A DNA stretch of 64,000 nt. It comes from Ipomoea triloba (lineage: Eukaryota; Streptophyta; Magnoliopsida; Solanales; Convolvulaceae). The position numbers and the translations under genes are program-made. The notes beneath the pieces were generated by a model that saw only the letters and a list, made by a program, of their open reading frames with translations, ran no database searches and was not told the DNA's origin. Below are positions 19,825 to 31,773 of the stretch, one piece after another. The stretch spans positions 2,107,923 through 2,171,922 of the forward strand of contig NC_044917.1 in assembly GCF_003576645.1 (NCBI RefSeq), given 5' to 3'. How positions within the stretch are numbered: the stretch's first letter is position 1; the number at the start of each line of letters is the position of its first letter.

Positions 19825-20494
19825 ATGTGTGCTAAAATGGGCCTAGTATAACCCATGTATTGAAATAAATCCACTGTACAAATTGTTGTGGACTATCTAT
19901 TAATAAATAATGTTAGTTATGCAAAATTATTTTTATTTATTTCATATTATTTTCTTTAACTTATTTAATATTAAACAAATAAATTTGTTACTTAAATTTA
20001 TTATTTTCTAGACTATCTCATATTGGGAGTTATTATTATATTGGGAATAATAAACTCTAGTCCTACTCCATTATGAATTATGAGCGGTCCAATCCTTATC
20101 AAACTCTTAAGTTCTCCATCCTGTTCTCCTAAGTTCTTGATCCAGTTAGTTTCTTGTGGCGGTGCATGTGGCCATCCATAAATGTTTATATAAATTAATT
20201 AAGGTAATTTATTCTAAAATAATATTACATTTTTTAATGTTATTTTTATCCGATGATAATTACATATTTTAATTGATTATAAAATAATAGGCCATGGTTT
20301 TTTATTTGTTTATCCATATGTGAGTACTTTTTTTCCTTAAAAATATAGTTTTTTTTTGTTAATTAAAATTAACAAACCAATCTCCACCATGCATGCAAAG
20401 ATTTTTGATCCACAAATACCTTTGATGAATATTGGATATCGGAAATGAAGCTTATCCAGCCGCTTCGTCCGCCATCTCCGGTGCCGTTCGGCCG
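19825..20494. other. Intergenic between subtilase D and the AGP gene
   Basis: The first 165 bases match the 3' flank of copy C, including one 3' UTR module (AAAATGGGCCTAGTATAACC). The rest is AT-rich. GC content rises just before the AGP TATA box. No gene seen. Confidence 0.5.
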
Positions 20495-20501
20495 TATAAA
20501 A
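20495..20501 (+). promoter_or_regulatory. TATA box of the AGP gene
   Basis: TATAAAA in GGCCGTATAAAAAGCC, about 125 bases upstream of the ATG at 20623. Confidence 0.6.
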
Positions 20502-20622
20502 AGCCTCCAAACATCACCGTTCAATTCACCCTTTGGCCGTGCAGTATTTCTCTATTTTTTTTTTCCATTTTCAATTGTTTTAGAGAAATACTGCCATAAC
20601 AAAGGATCGGAAAGCAACAATA

Positions 20623-21066
20623 ATGGCCAACCAGGTTGTTATTTTTGCCCTCCTCTTTGTCGTCGTTGCCGGAATGGCCTCGGCCGCTAGCTCCCCGAGC
20701 AGCAGCCCGTCTGCCGCCCCCGCCGGCGCACCGGAGAAAGCTACGGGCGCTCCTCAAGCATCACCGGCAGCCGCACCAAAGAAAGCCGATGCAGCCTCTC
20801 CGTCGGCGGGCAGCCCATTGGCCGGATCTTCGTCGGATTCCCCTGCGGCCGCCTCAACGGAGACTGAATCGCCGGCGGGATCCCCCGCCGGAACCCCCGA
20901 AGCGGAGCCCTCATCACCTCCGGCCCCAGACAGCGCCGCCAGCCCCGTAGCTGATGGGCCTTCCGATGCTCCTGCTGAGGCACCCGCAGATGATGAAGGC
21001 GGCGCCGCAGCTTTAAAGGTCTCCGCTGCTCTCGGAGCTGCTGCCGTTGCCGGATTCTTCTTCTAG
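20623..21066 (+). CDS. Classical arabinogalactan protein (GPI-anchored)
   Basis: Single-exon gene, 147 residues. Residues 1-21 form a signal peptide ending in MASA. The mature part (about 22-122) is dominated by Ala, Pro and Ser with scattered AP, PA, SP and TP dipeptides (SPSAAPAGAP, SPAAAPKKA, SPPAPDSAASP), the known sites for proline hydroxylation and arabinogalactan addition. The C-terminus after DDEGG is a hydrophobic GPI signal (AAALKVSAALGAAAVAGFFF), which would be cleaved off. This is the standard layout of classical AGPs: cell-surface proteoglycans tethered at the plasma membrane. One short basic patch (PKKAD) is not enough to call it a Lys-rich AGP. The exact family member cannot be told because the core is low in complexity. 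Confidence 0.92.
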   Translation: MANQVVIFALLFVVVAGMASAASSPSSSPSAAPAGAPEKATGAPQASPAAAPKKADAASPSAGSPLAGSSSDSPAAASTETESPAGSPAGTPEAEPSSPPAPDSAASPVADGPSDAPAEAPADDEGGAAALKVSAALGAAAVAGFFF

Positions 21067-21468
21067 ATCCCGTGAAATCTTAAAGAACTAAAATGCCAAC
21101 CAAAAAAAAAAAAAAAAAGTTTCATACTACGTTGTTATTAGGCATAAATTCTTTAACACTCTGAGGCGGTGACGCCATTGTCAAGTAGTCATGAGGCTCA
21201 AATTTACGGCGTCTATATATTCTCCGGCAAACGGCGACATGGTTCTTATTATAATCCCCTAGTATCCATTCTTGAGATGGTAGTTGGATTTATCATGAAC
21301 TATTGTATTTCAGTGATAAAAGAAATACAACCTATTACTTGCCATGCTATTGTTGGTGTGAGAATTTTTTATTTTTATTTTTTTTATGCGTTGAATGCTG
21401 GCAATAATCCACTCGTGACCAGAAACATATTTATCCTATCTAACTTCACTCATGAAATAGTTTTATGA

Positions 21469-21694
21469 ATGTTTGGTAAAAAACTGATAAATGTTTGGTA
21501 AATAACTTATAGCTGATTGGATGGTATATTGACTAGTTGATAGCATGGTTGGTAAATTAGCTTTTAGCTAATAATTATTCTAAAAAACTGATCAAAAAAC
21601 CTGTTGGACAGCTTTTTGAATTTTAACGTTGGAGCAATATGCTGTTACTAAAAAGCTAATTGTTGTTTTAATCAAATCAAACAGAACCAAACAT
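21469..21694. mobile_element. MITE-like element with ATGTTTGGT ends
   Basis: Begins ATGTTTGGT and ends ACCAAACAT. Internal AATTAGCTTTTAGCTAATAA and AAAAAGCTAATTG add to the self-complementarity. Similar sequence in opposite orientation (ACTAACACAGTCAATTACCAAACACC) lies near 43070-43100 before the DUF4050 gene. Target duplication not clear. Confidence 0.5.
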
Positions 21695-22318
21695 GGCTTT
21701 AATGTTGTCAATAATCTAACTTTTTAAAGTATGAAAATGATGCTCCAACAATGGGGTCAACTTTTTTTTTGAGTAGAATGATTATGTTAATTATAAGCTT
21801 GAATTTTAGAGCAAATGATTAATTTATTTGGATGAGTTGGGTCTCCGCAGCAAAACCGACCTCATCGTTCACACAAGCTAGCTCATCATACAAGGTGAAG
21901 TGGACGACTGGACGGTGCGTGGATTATGCCCGCATTATATTTTGCATTCTCGACGACTACTTCAAACTATATATGCTCTAGATCGAGCTCCATAATCTTA
22001 TCTTAAATATAGTTAATTAACACTAACAATATAATATACATAATTTTATTGTTTCATTTACCAATTAAAGGATTAATAGGAAAATTTTGAGGATGTGATA
22101 GTTGCATGTTACCTTACCGGCCGGTGGTCGGTGCATGCAATGCAGAAATCTTTTCATATACCGTTTTTATCTTTTTCTTGTTATGTCAACTTCTCATCTT
22201 TCCCATAAACATAAAGTTAAGTGCTCTTTAGGTGACACTAGTACATCAAAAAGGATCATCATACAATTGATTACTTAATTTGTGTTTGTCACTGCCAAAT
22301 AATTGTAATTTAAAATTT

Positions 22319-22685
22319 CGGAAAAGTGTCAAATAGGCCACTGAACTTATCGATTTTGTGCAATTGGGCCATTGAACTTAAAAAGTGTGCAATTCAACCA
22401 TCAAACAAGCAAAATTTGTGCAATTGAACCATTTTTACAAAAAATTTCTTGTAAAATCCAATTATATTACTAACATATATGTATTAAGAGTGACATTTTC
22501 TTCTACCATACTAGTTGGGAGTCAATATTGAAATGTTTTTAACTCTAATTGAATTAAAAAAATTTGTAAAAATGGTGCAATTGCACAAATTTTGCTTGTT
22601 TGATGGTTGAATTGCACACTTTTTAAGTTTAATGGCCTAATTGCACAAACACAATAAGTTCAGTAGCCTATTTGACACTTTTTCC
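22319..22685. mobile_element. Long-TIR MITE, Mutator-like, with 9-bp target duplication
   Basis: About 365 bases with inverted arms of roughly 130 bases: GGAAAAGTGTCAAATAGGC at the left, GCCTATTTGACACTTTTTCC at the right. Inner arms GTGTGCAATTCAACCATCAA and TTGATGGTTGAATTGCACAC... also pair. It is flanked on both sides by TTAAAATTT (22310-22318 and 22686-22694). A 9-bp duplication with long TIRs is typical of Mutator-type elements. No coding capacity. The right end is about 55 bases from the lipoxygenase TATA box. Confidence 0.85.
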
Positions 22686-22740
22686 TTAAAATTTTAATGG
22701 CCTTATTAAACGACGCTTGCTCAGTTGCTCTGCCCATATA

Positions 22741-22748
22741 TATATAAA
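22741..22748 (+). promoter_or_regulatory. TATA box of the lipoxygenase gene
   Basis: TATATAAA in CCATATATATATAAACCCGC, about 95 bases upstream of the ATG at 22843. Confidence 0.6.
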
Positions 22749-22842
22749 CCCGCGTTTCAACTTCGGGGTGGAGAGGAATCGAAACCGACAACCTTAACAT
22801 CATCTCCATCCCTCTCTGAGACAAGGAGAAAGCTAATTAAGC

Positions 22843-25800
22843 ATGGCGCTTGCGAATGAATTCTGGGGTTTATCTGTGATGGACAAGGCGAAGGCGAAGC
22901 CGGTTTTGTTCCTTTCTTCATCGAGTGCGCTGGTGAATCTTGAGAACCGGGTTCACGCGAACCGGCTGCGTTTGAGGAGGGGCGGCGTGAGGATCGGTCC
23001 AATGGCGTCTGTGAGCGTTGAGCAGAGAGTGTTTAAGATGGTTCCTGAGAAAGCGGTGAAGTTTAAGGTCAGAGCGGTGGTGACTGTGAGGAACAAGAAG
23101 GAGGCAGGGTTTAAGGAGGCTTTGATCAAACGTTTGGATGCTTTTACTGATCAGTTGGGAAGGAACGTTGTGTTGGAGCTTATCAGCACAGAAATTGATC
23201 CTAGTAAGTTCAATAATATCCTATTTTTTTTATGCAGTATCTGTGCATAACTACTACAACTACTTTCTCAACCTATTGAAGTACAAGAGTCAGTATTCAG
23301 TACCTCCCGTATAAAGGAAGAGGTTTGATGCCACTGGACTACAAGATCCTTAGCTATCCTATGTTATACTTTTCTGGTGTCGTTTTTTTTTTTTCTGAGA
23401 TAGAATCGAAACTTTTTTTTGCAGAAACCAAGGGTCCGAGGAAGAGTGAACCGGCGGTGTTGAAAGACTGGGCGGTGAAAACTGGGATGAAAACAGAGAC
23501 AGTTAATTACAGTGCTGAGTTTGAAGTGGACACCAATTTTGGGTGTCCAGGTGCTATAACGGTGGTTAACAAACATCAACAGGAATTCTTTCTTGAAAAT
23601 ATTACTGTTGAAGGGTTTTCTAGTGGTCCAGTTCATTTCCCCTGCAGTTCATGGGTTCAGTCCAAGAAAAATTATCCCAGAAAAAGGATTTTCTTCTCCA
23701 ATAAGGTGTATCTGCTTACTATTTCTTGTTTTTCTTCTGTTTCTTTGTGTAAACCTGGATCCACTTTACAAAATACACAATTTACCGTTCACAATTTATA
23801 TGTTGAATTTTCACAACTGAATATTCACAATTCACATACTAAATGTTCACAATTCAAATTGTGAACATTTAGTATGTAAATTGTGAACAATCATGAGTCA
23901 ACCTTAGAATTGCAAGGTGGATCAATGACATGTGGTAGCTTGATTGTTAATATTAAGTTATTATTATCTGGTCATTATAATTTTTTCCAAAAAAGAAACT
24001 ATACTGAAAAGGAAGTGCTTTTTTTAAAGAGGTTTCAAAAGTTAGAAAATGGTGAAATAAAGGGCATCATAATTTGTGGTAATCTTTATGGGATATGCAC
24101 TAATTTTTGGTATCTAAAGTAGCCAGAGAAACTTTCCTTGTTAAAGTGCATCTCATTCCAAGCACGTTTTCCATGTTTGGTTTGGGACATTGACATCTGG
24201 CATAGTTGTGTTTGAGTGGTAATAATGATTGAAATGATACTTTCAGAAATATAATGATAATTGGAATGATGTTTGGGTTTTTGATTGGCAGCCATACTTG
24301 CCTCATGAGACACCTGAAGGTTTGAAAGCGTTAAGGGAGGAAGAGCTCAGAGATTTAAGGGGAGATGGCAGTGGCGTCCGGCAATTACATGACCGGATTT
24401 TCGATTTTGATGTTTACAATGATTTGGGGAACCCTGACAAGGGTGTTGATTTTGTTCGTCCCACGCTCGGCGGTGAAGCCATTCCTTATCCTCGGCGTTG
24501 TCGAACTGGTCGCCCGCCATGCATCACCGGTCCGTTTTCTGTTTTCTATTTTCTATTTTCGTAATATTTTCAATTTGGTTAATGACATTAGTGTGTTTTC
24601 TGTTTTTTGTACTATTTCCAATTTGATTAATGACATTAGTGCGTTTTCTGTTATGCTTCTGGTACTATTTTTGATTTGGTTAATGATGTTTTATTGTCGT
24701 TTGTTTAGACCCAAGTTGCGAGAGCCGATTGGAGAAGCCAGCGCAAATGTATGTTCCAAGGGACGAGCAATTCGACGATCCAAAGCGCGATGCTTTTCTG
24801 AGTGCGAGGCTGAGGGGAACAATGCACAATTTACTTCCAGGGCTACAGGCGAAGCTGTCGGAGAAGAACATGGATTTTCAAGGTTTCCAGGATCTTGACA
24901 GCATTTACAGTGAAACCCTGTTTAACAAGCTAGGAATTAAGGAAGATGTCGTGGAGAAACTCCCACTGCCCAAAATCGTCCAGAAGTTCAAAGACGCCGA
25001 CGTTTTAAAGTTCAACATTCCCACCATCCTTGGAAGTAATCCCAATCCGCCATTATCTGTTTCTTTTTCTCTGTTTAGTAAATGGCTGTTAACTGATATC
25101 TGTTAACTATTTTAACAAAAGGGCCTAAACATTTTCTGTTTCTGAGTCTTACTCTGTTCTGTCATTTCTCAGAGGATAAGCTGGCGTGGCTGCGAGATGG
25201 CGAGTTCGCGAGGCAAATGTTAGCAGGGATCAGTCCTGTCCACATCGAACGGCTTCGGGTTTTTCCTCCGGTCAGCAAGCTTGATCCTGCGGTGTACGGG
25301 CCGCTGGAATCTGCGCTCAAAGAAGACCACATTCTTCCTTATCTTAACGGGATGAGTGTCCAAGAAGCCCTGGATTCAAACAAGTTGTACATTGTCGATT
25401 ATCACGACGTTTATTTGCCGTTTGTTGATCGGATTAATGCCCTTGACGGCCGTGCAATTTATGCTACACGGACCATATTATTCCTGACAGATAATGGAAC
25501 TCTTAAACCAATTGCTATAGAGCTTTGCCTCCCCGCAAACGGCCCTGTTTCCCGGTCGAAGCGGGTCGTCACGCCGGACGGCAATGCAACCTCGTTTTGG
25601 ATGTGGCAGATAGCTAAAGCTCATGTCTGGGCAAATGATGCCAGTGTTCATCAACTTATTCACCATTGGTAAACCTTATCATAATCACTCTCCGAAAATG
25701 TTTATTACTTGGTAGAAATTCAAATTATGATCTTAACCAGTTTTAGGTTGCTGGATCATAAGGAGATAGATCAATTTAAGTTATTCATAACTGTCCAATT

Positions 25801-26991
25801 CCTCTTAACCAGTTTTAGGTTGCTGGATCATAAGAAGATAGATCAGTTTAGGTTATTTATAACTGTCCAATTCAACATAAATGACTATAAGTCACTCCTA
25901 CTGGGAGTAATGGATGGAAGTGATAGTTTGTCTTTGAGATTCATTGATTTTTGTTTGATAAATGCAGGTTGCGCACCCATGCGTCCATGGAACCTTTCAT
26001 TCTGTCTGCACATAGACAATTAAGTGCGATGCATCCAATCTACAAGCTTCTCGATCCGCACATGAGATACACGCTGGAAATCAATGCCTTGGCTCGCCAG
26101 ACTTTGATCAATAACGAGGGCGTTGTTGAATCTTGCTTCACTCCCGGGCGTTACGCGATGCAGATTAGCGCAGCGGCATACAAGAGTTTCTGGCGATTCG
26201 ATCTTGAAAATCTCCCGGCCGACCTGATTCGAAGAGGAATGGCCGTGACAGACCCGACCCAGCCGCACGGGCTAAAGCTTCTGATCGAGGATTACCCGTA
26301 CGCGACGGATGGGCTCTTGATTTGGGAGGCAATTCAGAAGTGGGTCACGACTTACGTGAACCATTACTACCCGGATTCCGACCGGGTCTGCAATGATCGG
26401 GAGCTTCAGGCGTGGTATTCCGAGGCGGTCAACGTCGGGCACGTTGACCTGCGTAATGCGGAGTGGTGGCCCACTTTAGAATCTCCAGCCGACCTGGCGT
26501 CCATTCTCACCACCATCATTTGGCTCTGTTCCGCCCAGCACGCCGCGCTAAACTTCGGGCAATACGCCTACGGCGGGTACCTGCCGAACCGGCCGACGCT
26601 AATGCGGCGATTAATCCCCGACGAGAACGACCCGGAGTACGCCGTGTTCGTCTCCGACCCTCAAAAGTACTTCTTCAAGGCGCTACCGAGCAAGCCGGAC
26701 GCGACGAAGCTGATCGCCGTGGTGGATACGCTGTCTACTCATTCCCCGGACGAGGAATACTTGGGAGAGAGACCGCATCCTTCGACGTGGACCTCGGATG
26801 CTGCTATGGTCGAGGCGTTCTATGAATTCTCGGCGGATATTGGTCAGATTGAGGAGGAGATTGATAGTCGGAATCACAACCCGAGCTTGAAGAATAGGTG
26901 CGGTGCCGGGGTTATACCTTATGAACTTCTTACTCCGAGCTCCGGTCCCGGGGTTACGTGTAGAGGTATTCCCAACAGCGTCACTATCTGA
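22843..26991 (+). CDS. LOXD: 13-lipoxygenase, plastid, LOXD/LOX3 type
   Basis: Six exons, all GT-AG and in phase: 22843-23203, 23425-23705, 24292-24529, 24709-25035, 25173-25668, 25968-26991, giving 908 residues. It adds molecular oxygen at C-13 of linolenic/linoleic acid, the first step towards jasmonate. The N-terminal 60 residues, rich in Ser, Leu and Arg, look like a plastid transit peptide. A PLAT domain (about 75-215) is followed by the lipoxygenase domain. Iron ligands: His562 and His567 (VHQLIHHW), His759 and Asn763 (QHAALNF), and C-terminal Ile908 (NSVTI). Cys624-Phe625 (ESCFTPGRY) is the residue pair typical of type-2 13-LOX; 9-LOX usually has Thr-Val. Tomato LOXD aligns along the whole length from memory. 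KSFWRF has one residue more than the KNWRF I recall there. Introns 1, 2 and 5 contain repeats. Confidence 0.95.
23255..23360 (-). repeat. SINE-like fragment in lipoxygenase intron 1
   Basis: On the - strand: GGATCTTGTAGTCCAGTGGC, then ATCAAACCTCTTCC. A related sequence lies at 59050-59105 (CCTTGTAGTCTAGTGGCACC on the - strand) next to ACTTTTTCAACCTACTTGAAG, which also resembles 23265-23290 here. So this is a dispersed family with two copies in the window. Confidence 0.45.
23824..23887. repeat. 64-bp near-perfect palindrome in lipoxygenase intron 2
   Basis: Two 32-base arms meet at about 23855 (ATGTTCACAATTC / AAATTGTGAACAT). By eye only two positions fail to pair. The transcript would form a long hairpin inside the intron. 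Confidence 0.85.
25731..25874. repeat. 72-bp tandem duplication in lipoxygenase intron 5
   Basis: The block starting TCTTAACCAGTTTTAGGTTG and ending AACTGTCCAATTC appears twice at a 72-base offset with a few substitutions (GGAGATAG against GAAGATAG). It lies fully inside the intron, so the protein is unaffected. Confidence 0.85.
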
Positions 26992-29900
26992 TTGTTCTAT
27001 AAATCCAATCATGAATGTATCTATATGCAAGCTTGTTTTGTGTGGACAATGTTGTTGAATATATATGATGTACCTAGCTTATTTATGGTTTTATCTATGT
27101 GTTTTTATTTTGTGTAAAAGTTTGCCCTTGATCTGAACTCTTGTTATTTTCATTTTGGAATAATTATGACTATTTTTGTAATCACTAATCAACTTGAAGG
27201 GTCACCAGAAAACATTTTTTTGAAAATTTGATTCATAGCATCATTTAATATAATGCTCTTTGAGGACTTCATTCACAGCTGTATTGTTAACTAATTCATA
27301 TCTGGCTCCGAGTCGAAAAGTCTCTCTAATATTCTTTAAGAATTGAATCAATGCTAAAGTACCTAAATTTCATACTTGTCAAAGCTAAATTCATAAGAAA
27401 CTCTGCATATGTATTTTCTTCCTAAGTTCCACCTTTTTTTGGTAAATAATCAAGTTCCACCTTAATATTACGAAATCCTCTTTTGACACCTGAAAACTCA
27501 GCATTAAAATTATATTGTTTATCAGTCCAATATTAACCGTGAAACCAATAATTCAATTACAAACTGATTAATCAAATTATTTTGATTTGGTTAGTTTTTT
27601 TAATACATCTAACTCTAATACATTGTAGTATCTGATCAAACATATTTCATCAATTTATTGGAGCACAAACAAATAAGAGGATAGCTCAACATAAAAATAC
27701 CCACAAATAAAGAGAAAGCCTATGTGAAAATAGCCCATTAACCAATGCAACCGTTTGATCAATCCTTATACAATGGTCCAATGCAGTGCCAGAAGCCTAA
27801 TACAACCCAAATGCTATTTGGGCCTTATAGCCTTATTTGGTAAATGGTAAAAAGACTAAAAACTCTTTTCGCCGTGGCAAATTATATCACGCACCCAGAA
27901 TGTCAGACCATGAGGTGTGTTAGCTAGATGGTTTCTTCATATGAAATGTGTTCGATCTTTTTTTAGAGGATGGGAGCGTATGGTCACTCACGTCAACTAA
28001 GTTGGTTGTTAGATGTTCATTTTTAATGTACTACATGTTTATTATATTTGGTATAAATTCGTTATTAGTTTACTACAAGTTCATTTTTAATTATTGTAAG
28101 TCAAAATGAACTTGTAAATTGTAATATACTAAATTAAAAATAAACCTGTAATATTATATTAGATCTTGTTACATGAACCTTGGTCCATGGTATAAACTTT
28201 ATTTCGTAACATGTTATGATTTTATTAAAGCAAGATTTATAAATAAAATAAAATTCTAAGCCCCCCCCCCCCCCCTTTTTTTTTTCTCTCTCTAGATTAA
28301 CCAAAGTATATTATATCAACATTATGTACAAAATTGGGATTGGTAGTGAAGATGCATGCATGTATTTGTTCACACACACATATATGTATACACATTGAAG
28401 AGTATTTTCTTCAAACGTGATATAATAAATGCAAAGATGTTTCAGAATTCTTCGCTTTAATCGTGTGGTTACATGGCAATTGGCAACATCTTATTTTCTT
28501 TTTTCCAGATTTGCATACTGCAGCCTGACTTGGATCTCATGCCAGTAGCTAGCTACCATTTTTTGACTTTAAAGTAACACCTCATAAAGATATTTTCCAT
28601 CAAATCGAAAGTAATAAAGATGAAATCTTAATTTAAAAAAAAAACAGTAGAATAAAGAAGATCTACATTATATAATTATAATATATGCATAAACAAGTGG
28701 TGGATTTTTTATTTGAATATTGTTGGAGTAATATATTCTTGGTTCAATGAGTCAGGTTGCGATCTTGATAAGAGAGACTTGAACCCATGTTCTTCCATTT
28801 AGGAGAGTCAATTCATGCAGTTTGACCATAAGGTCTTTGACAACGGTGAGTTAATTGAATAGGTGATGTTAACTTAGACATTATTACATTTAAACATAAC
28901 TTCTAATTGGATGAATGGGTAAGGTAGCTAGGGAAACATGTGTGACTTCATCATCATTCTAGCCACGTAGGATAATGCCGCCAGGGAGAGAAGATTAAGA
29001 AGCCAATGGGAAAATTTTTAAATAATAAAAAATCAACAAATAAAAATAGAAAGCATGCAACATGGGTAAAAGCAATTCAAGTCTTTATGTTTGGGCAATG
29101 CAAAGGTGTTTGTAGTTACAATTCATCAGAATTCACGAAAAGCATGCACTTTGTACGTTGGATCATATAAGAAGTTTGGTTAGTTGCATGATCCACGTCA
29201 CACATTTAATTAAATGCTTTTATTATTATTATTATATTAGGCTTAATTAATTTGTCTATATCATATTTCATATTTGATTTGTTTTCCTTTAATTTGTTAG
29301 CTTTTGACTTTCCCAGTTTCCTTGGCCAATTAAGTGCTAGTTAGGCCGGGTGTCCTCTCAATGAAAAAGTCTTTGGGATGACAAAAGAAATTTGACTCTC
29401 GCAATCACTATTTAATAATGTGTATTGCGTAAATTTTATTTATGTTTGAATCAGAATAATATAGTCTAATCTATATGTTTTTATATATAATGTGATTTGA
29501 CTATCTTGTGATAGGATTATTGGTTAATTCATGAATAGACGAATAGTATAATACTTATCACAAAATACTTTATGAATGATGTCATTAGACAACAAGAGTC
29601 TTAGCTTGCTACATTAATTAACTTCTTAGACTTACTTCCTAATATTTACCTCTTGTTATACCATTACTCAATTGACTCTTTTTTGTATTTTATTGCTAAG
29701 TAGATTTTTTTTTTTTCTTTTTGATACAAGGAGAAAGAAAACAAACACCGTGATCTAATTATACTAACACAATCAACAGTAAACAAGACATCATCCGGTC
29801 TCTGAGACATCCAAAACATACAAACTGTTTTGTCTAGAGTCCACATTCGTTGCTAATCATTCACACACATATATATATAATTCTTATTATTAATTCTCTT

Positions 29901-31765
29901 AATTTGTTTTAATATAGCGTGACTATTATTATTAATTCTTTTAATTTGTTTGACTAGAATAGAGCCTAATAAATTGGGCGGTGGAAGATTACAAAACAAT
30001 GACTCACCTAATTAAAACGATTGTTGGCGGTAGGAAGTGGTTGAGGATTTCTTGGATTGATGTTATCATATTACGTCTTTTTGATGTGTTTTTGAGTGGA
30101 AACTGGAAACTATTACTCTTCACCAATCAATTTTTGTCCAAAAACACCCCTAATATCAGGGCAATTTTTTTCTTTAATTTTACAACTGTCATTTAAATTA
30201 CTTGACGTGGAATTCATGAATATATATAGATGATGATGTTGGCCTATACCAAATTAATGAAACCATATTATCTCATTTATATTTATTATTAAGTCGATCT
30301 AGTCGCAGGGTGTAGCCATGTAGGGTTCAAATCCTATTAACGTTCATTTTTAATGTATTATAGTTTGTTTTTAATAAGTATAACAAAAATAAACTTGTAA
30401 TATACTAAAAATAAATTTTAAAAAGATATACGAACATTTAATACAGTAAAAATGAACATTCAATATACTAAAAATAAACATGTATGTCAATGAACTACCT
30501 TGCAATATGAATCATATTCCACAATATAATGATTATAGTTTAGGTTCTCTGAGTATTAATGTATGGTTTCAAGATTCAAAATGGAGTCTAGCCTATAGAA
30601 GAAATGGTGCAAGGGTCAAGTCACTTAAGGATCTATCACCGTTTCTACTTACAGGTTACATGCCTCTAAATTTTGTAAATTAGTACCCATAACAAAATTT
30701 TGGTCCTTGATAAGATTCAAATCATGCAGTTGCTAGCAAAGCAAAACTTATCTACCTATTTTGGATGAGTCAACTAGTTGGGTTGTGCTGTGGAGGCACC
30801 ATCATGTAGTCAATGCAGATTGTTTAAGATTGAAATTAGGTATTATATTACGAACTGTATTGTTGCCGGGTCCATAAAAAAGACTCAAAGCAGTTACTAA
30901 AAGCGTGTAATATAATTGTGTTATTTAAACCATTATTATACATATAAAACTGACATAAAACTTAGTAAATTAGGGAGTTTGAATTTCATATAATACAGTT
31001 TAATAATAAAGGAATTGGTGAAAGAATTTATTCTTACACCCTAGCCTTGTAATTAAAAAAAAAGAAAAAAAAAGTGTACAAAAAAGTGTGGCATCTGATT
31101 TGATCTGATCGGATCTGTCTTTATGTGAGAAATGTGATAATATCCTATATATCTATCCATTTTACGGAGTTTTACCTAAAGCCCTAAGGGGTTACACTAT
31201 ATTATTGCAAAATGGGAAACATGAAGAGTTGCCTTGAATTCTAAGGCACAACGATTTATAGGAATTATATATATATTTGTGGGTTCAATCCCATCTAATA
31301 ATTACACTTAGCTTGCAATCGCTACTTAATTGACCTATTATTGTATTATGATTACTCCTTCCGACACCAATAAAAATAAATTATCTATGATTTTTGATAT
31401 TCTAAAATATTAGTTGCGTACCTCCAATAGTCCCGTCTTGCAATATGCGGATGTCATTATAATATGTAAAGAAATAAAAATAAAAAATAAAACTATAAAT
31501 AGTCATAATTTTTTTAAAAAATGTTTAAAAAATTATAATTTTTTGACAAGAATAAAAATACGTGTTTTCTCCATTATTTTTTAAAAATGTGTAATAACAT
31601 AATTGGACATAGGTTAAGTACAAAATTTTAAGATTACAATTTACAACACTTATGACTAGGAGCTCGGAAGACTCTGTTTTGGTCATAAATAGTGTTAGGA
31701 ACGTAAAGATTGAAATCACTAACATGTTGGTAAAGACTTTTAATGCATATATAATGGTAGAGCAA
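26992..31765. other. Long repeat-rich intergenic region, part 1
   Basis: Lipoxygenase 3' UTR, then AT-rich DNA. It includes an AT-rich fold-back ending in CCTTGGTCCATGGTATAA (about 28000-28195), a C15/T-run at 28261-28285, a SINE-like fragment at 28755-28846, and AT-rich inverted repeats at 30340-30485. Open frames here (for example 30480-30683) have no family resemblance I can see. Confidence 0.5.
28755..28846 (-). repeat. tRNA-like SINE head (fragment)
   Basis: On the - strand: CAAAGACCTTATGGTCAAAC, then GGGTTCAAGTCTC, which resembles a Pol III box B. Related to the fragment at 16731-16811. Confidence 0.45.
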
Positions 31766-31773
31766 GCTAGAGG

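Larger units (their letters stand above)
21067..22740. other. Intergenic, upstream of lipoxygenase
   Basis: Holds the AGP 3' region, a MITE-like element at 21469-21694 and a long inverted-repeat MITE at 22319-22685. An open frame at 21169-21468 has no recognisable domain and AT-rich composition, so I do not call it a gene. Confidence 0.5.

Noticed and set aside
21169..21468. 99-codon frame downstream of the AGP gene
   Set aside because: AT-rich composition, hydrophobic and aromatic runs from T tracts, and no recognisable domain.
26463..27030. Open frames overlapping lipoxygenase exon 6 on both strands
   Set aside because: The lipoxygenase frame contains all the iron-ligand motifs. The others are basic shadow frames.
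30480..30683. 67-codon frame in the long intergenic region
   Set aside because: It begins inside an AT-rich inverted repeat and shows no family resemblance.
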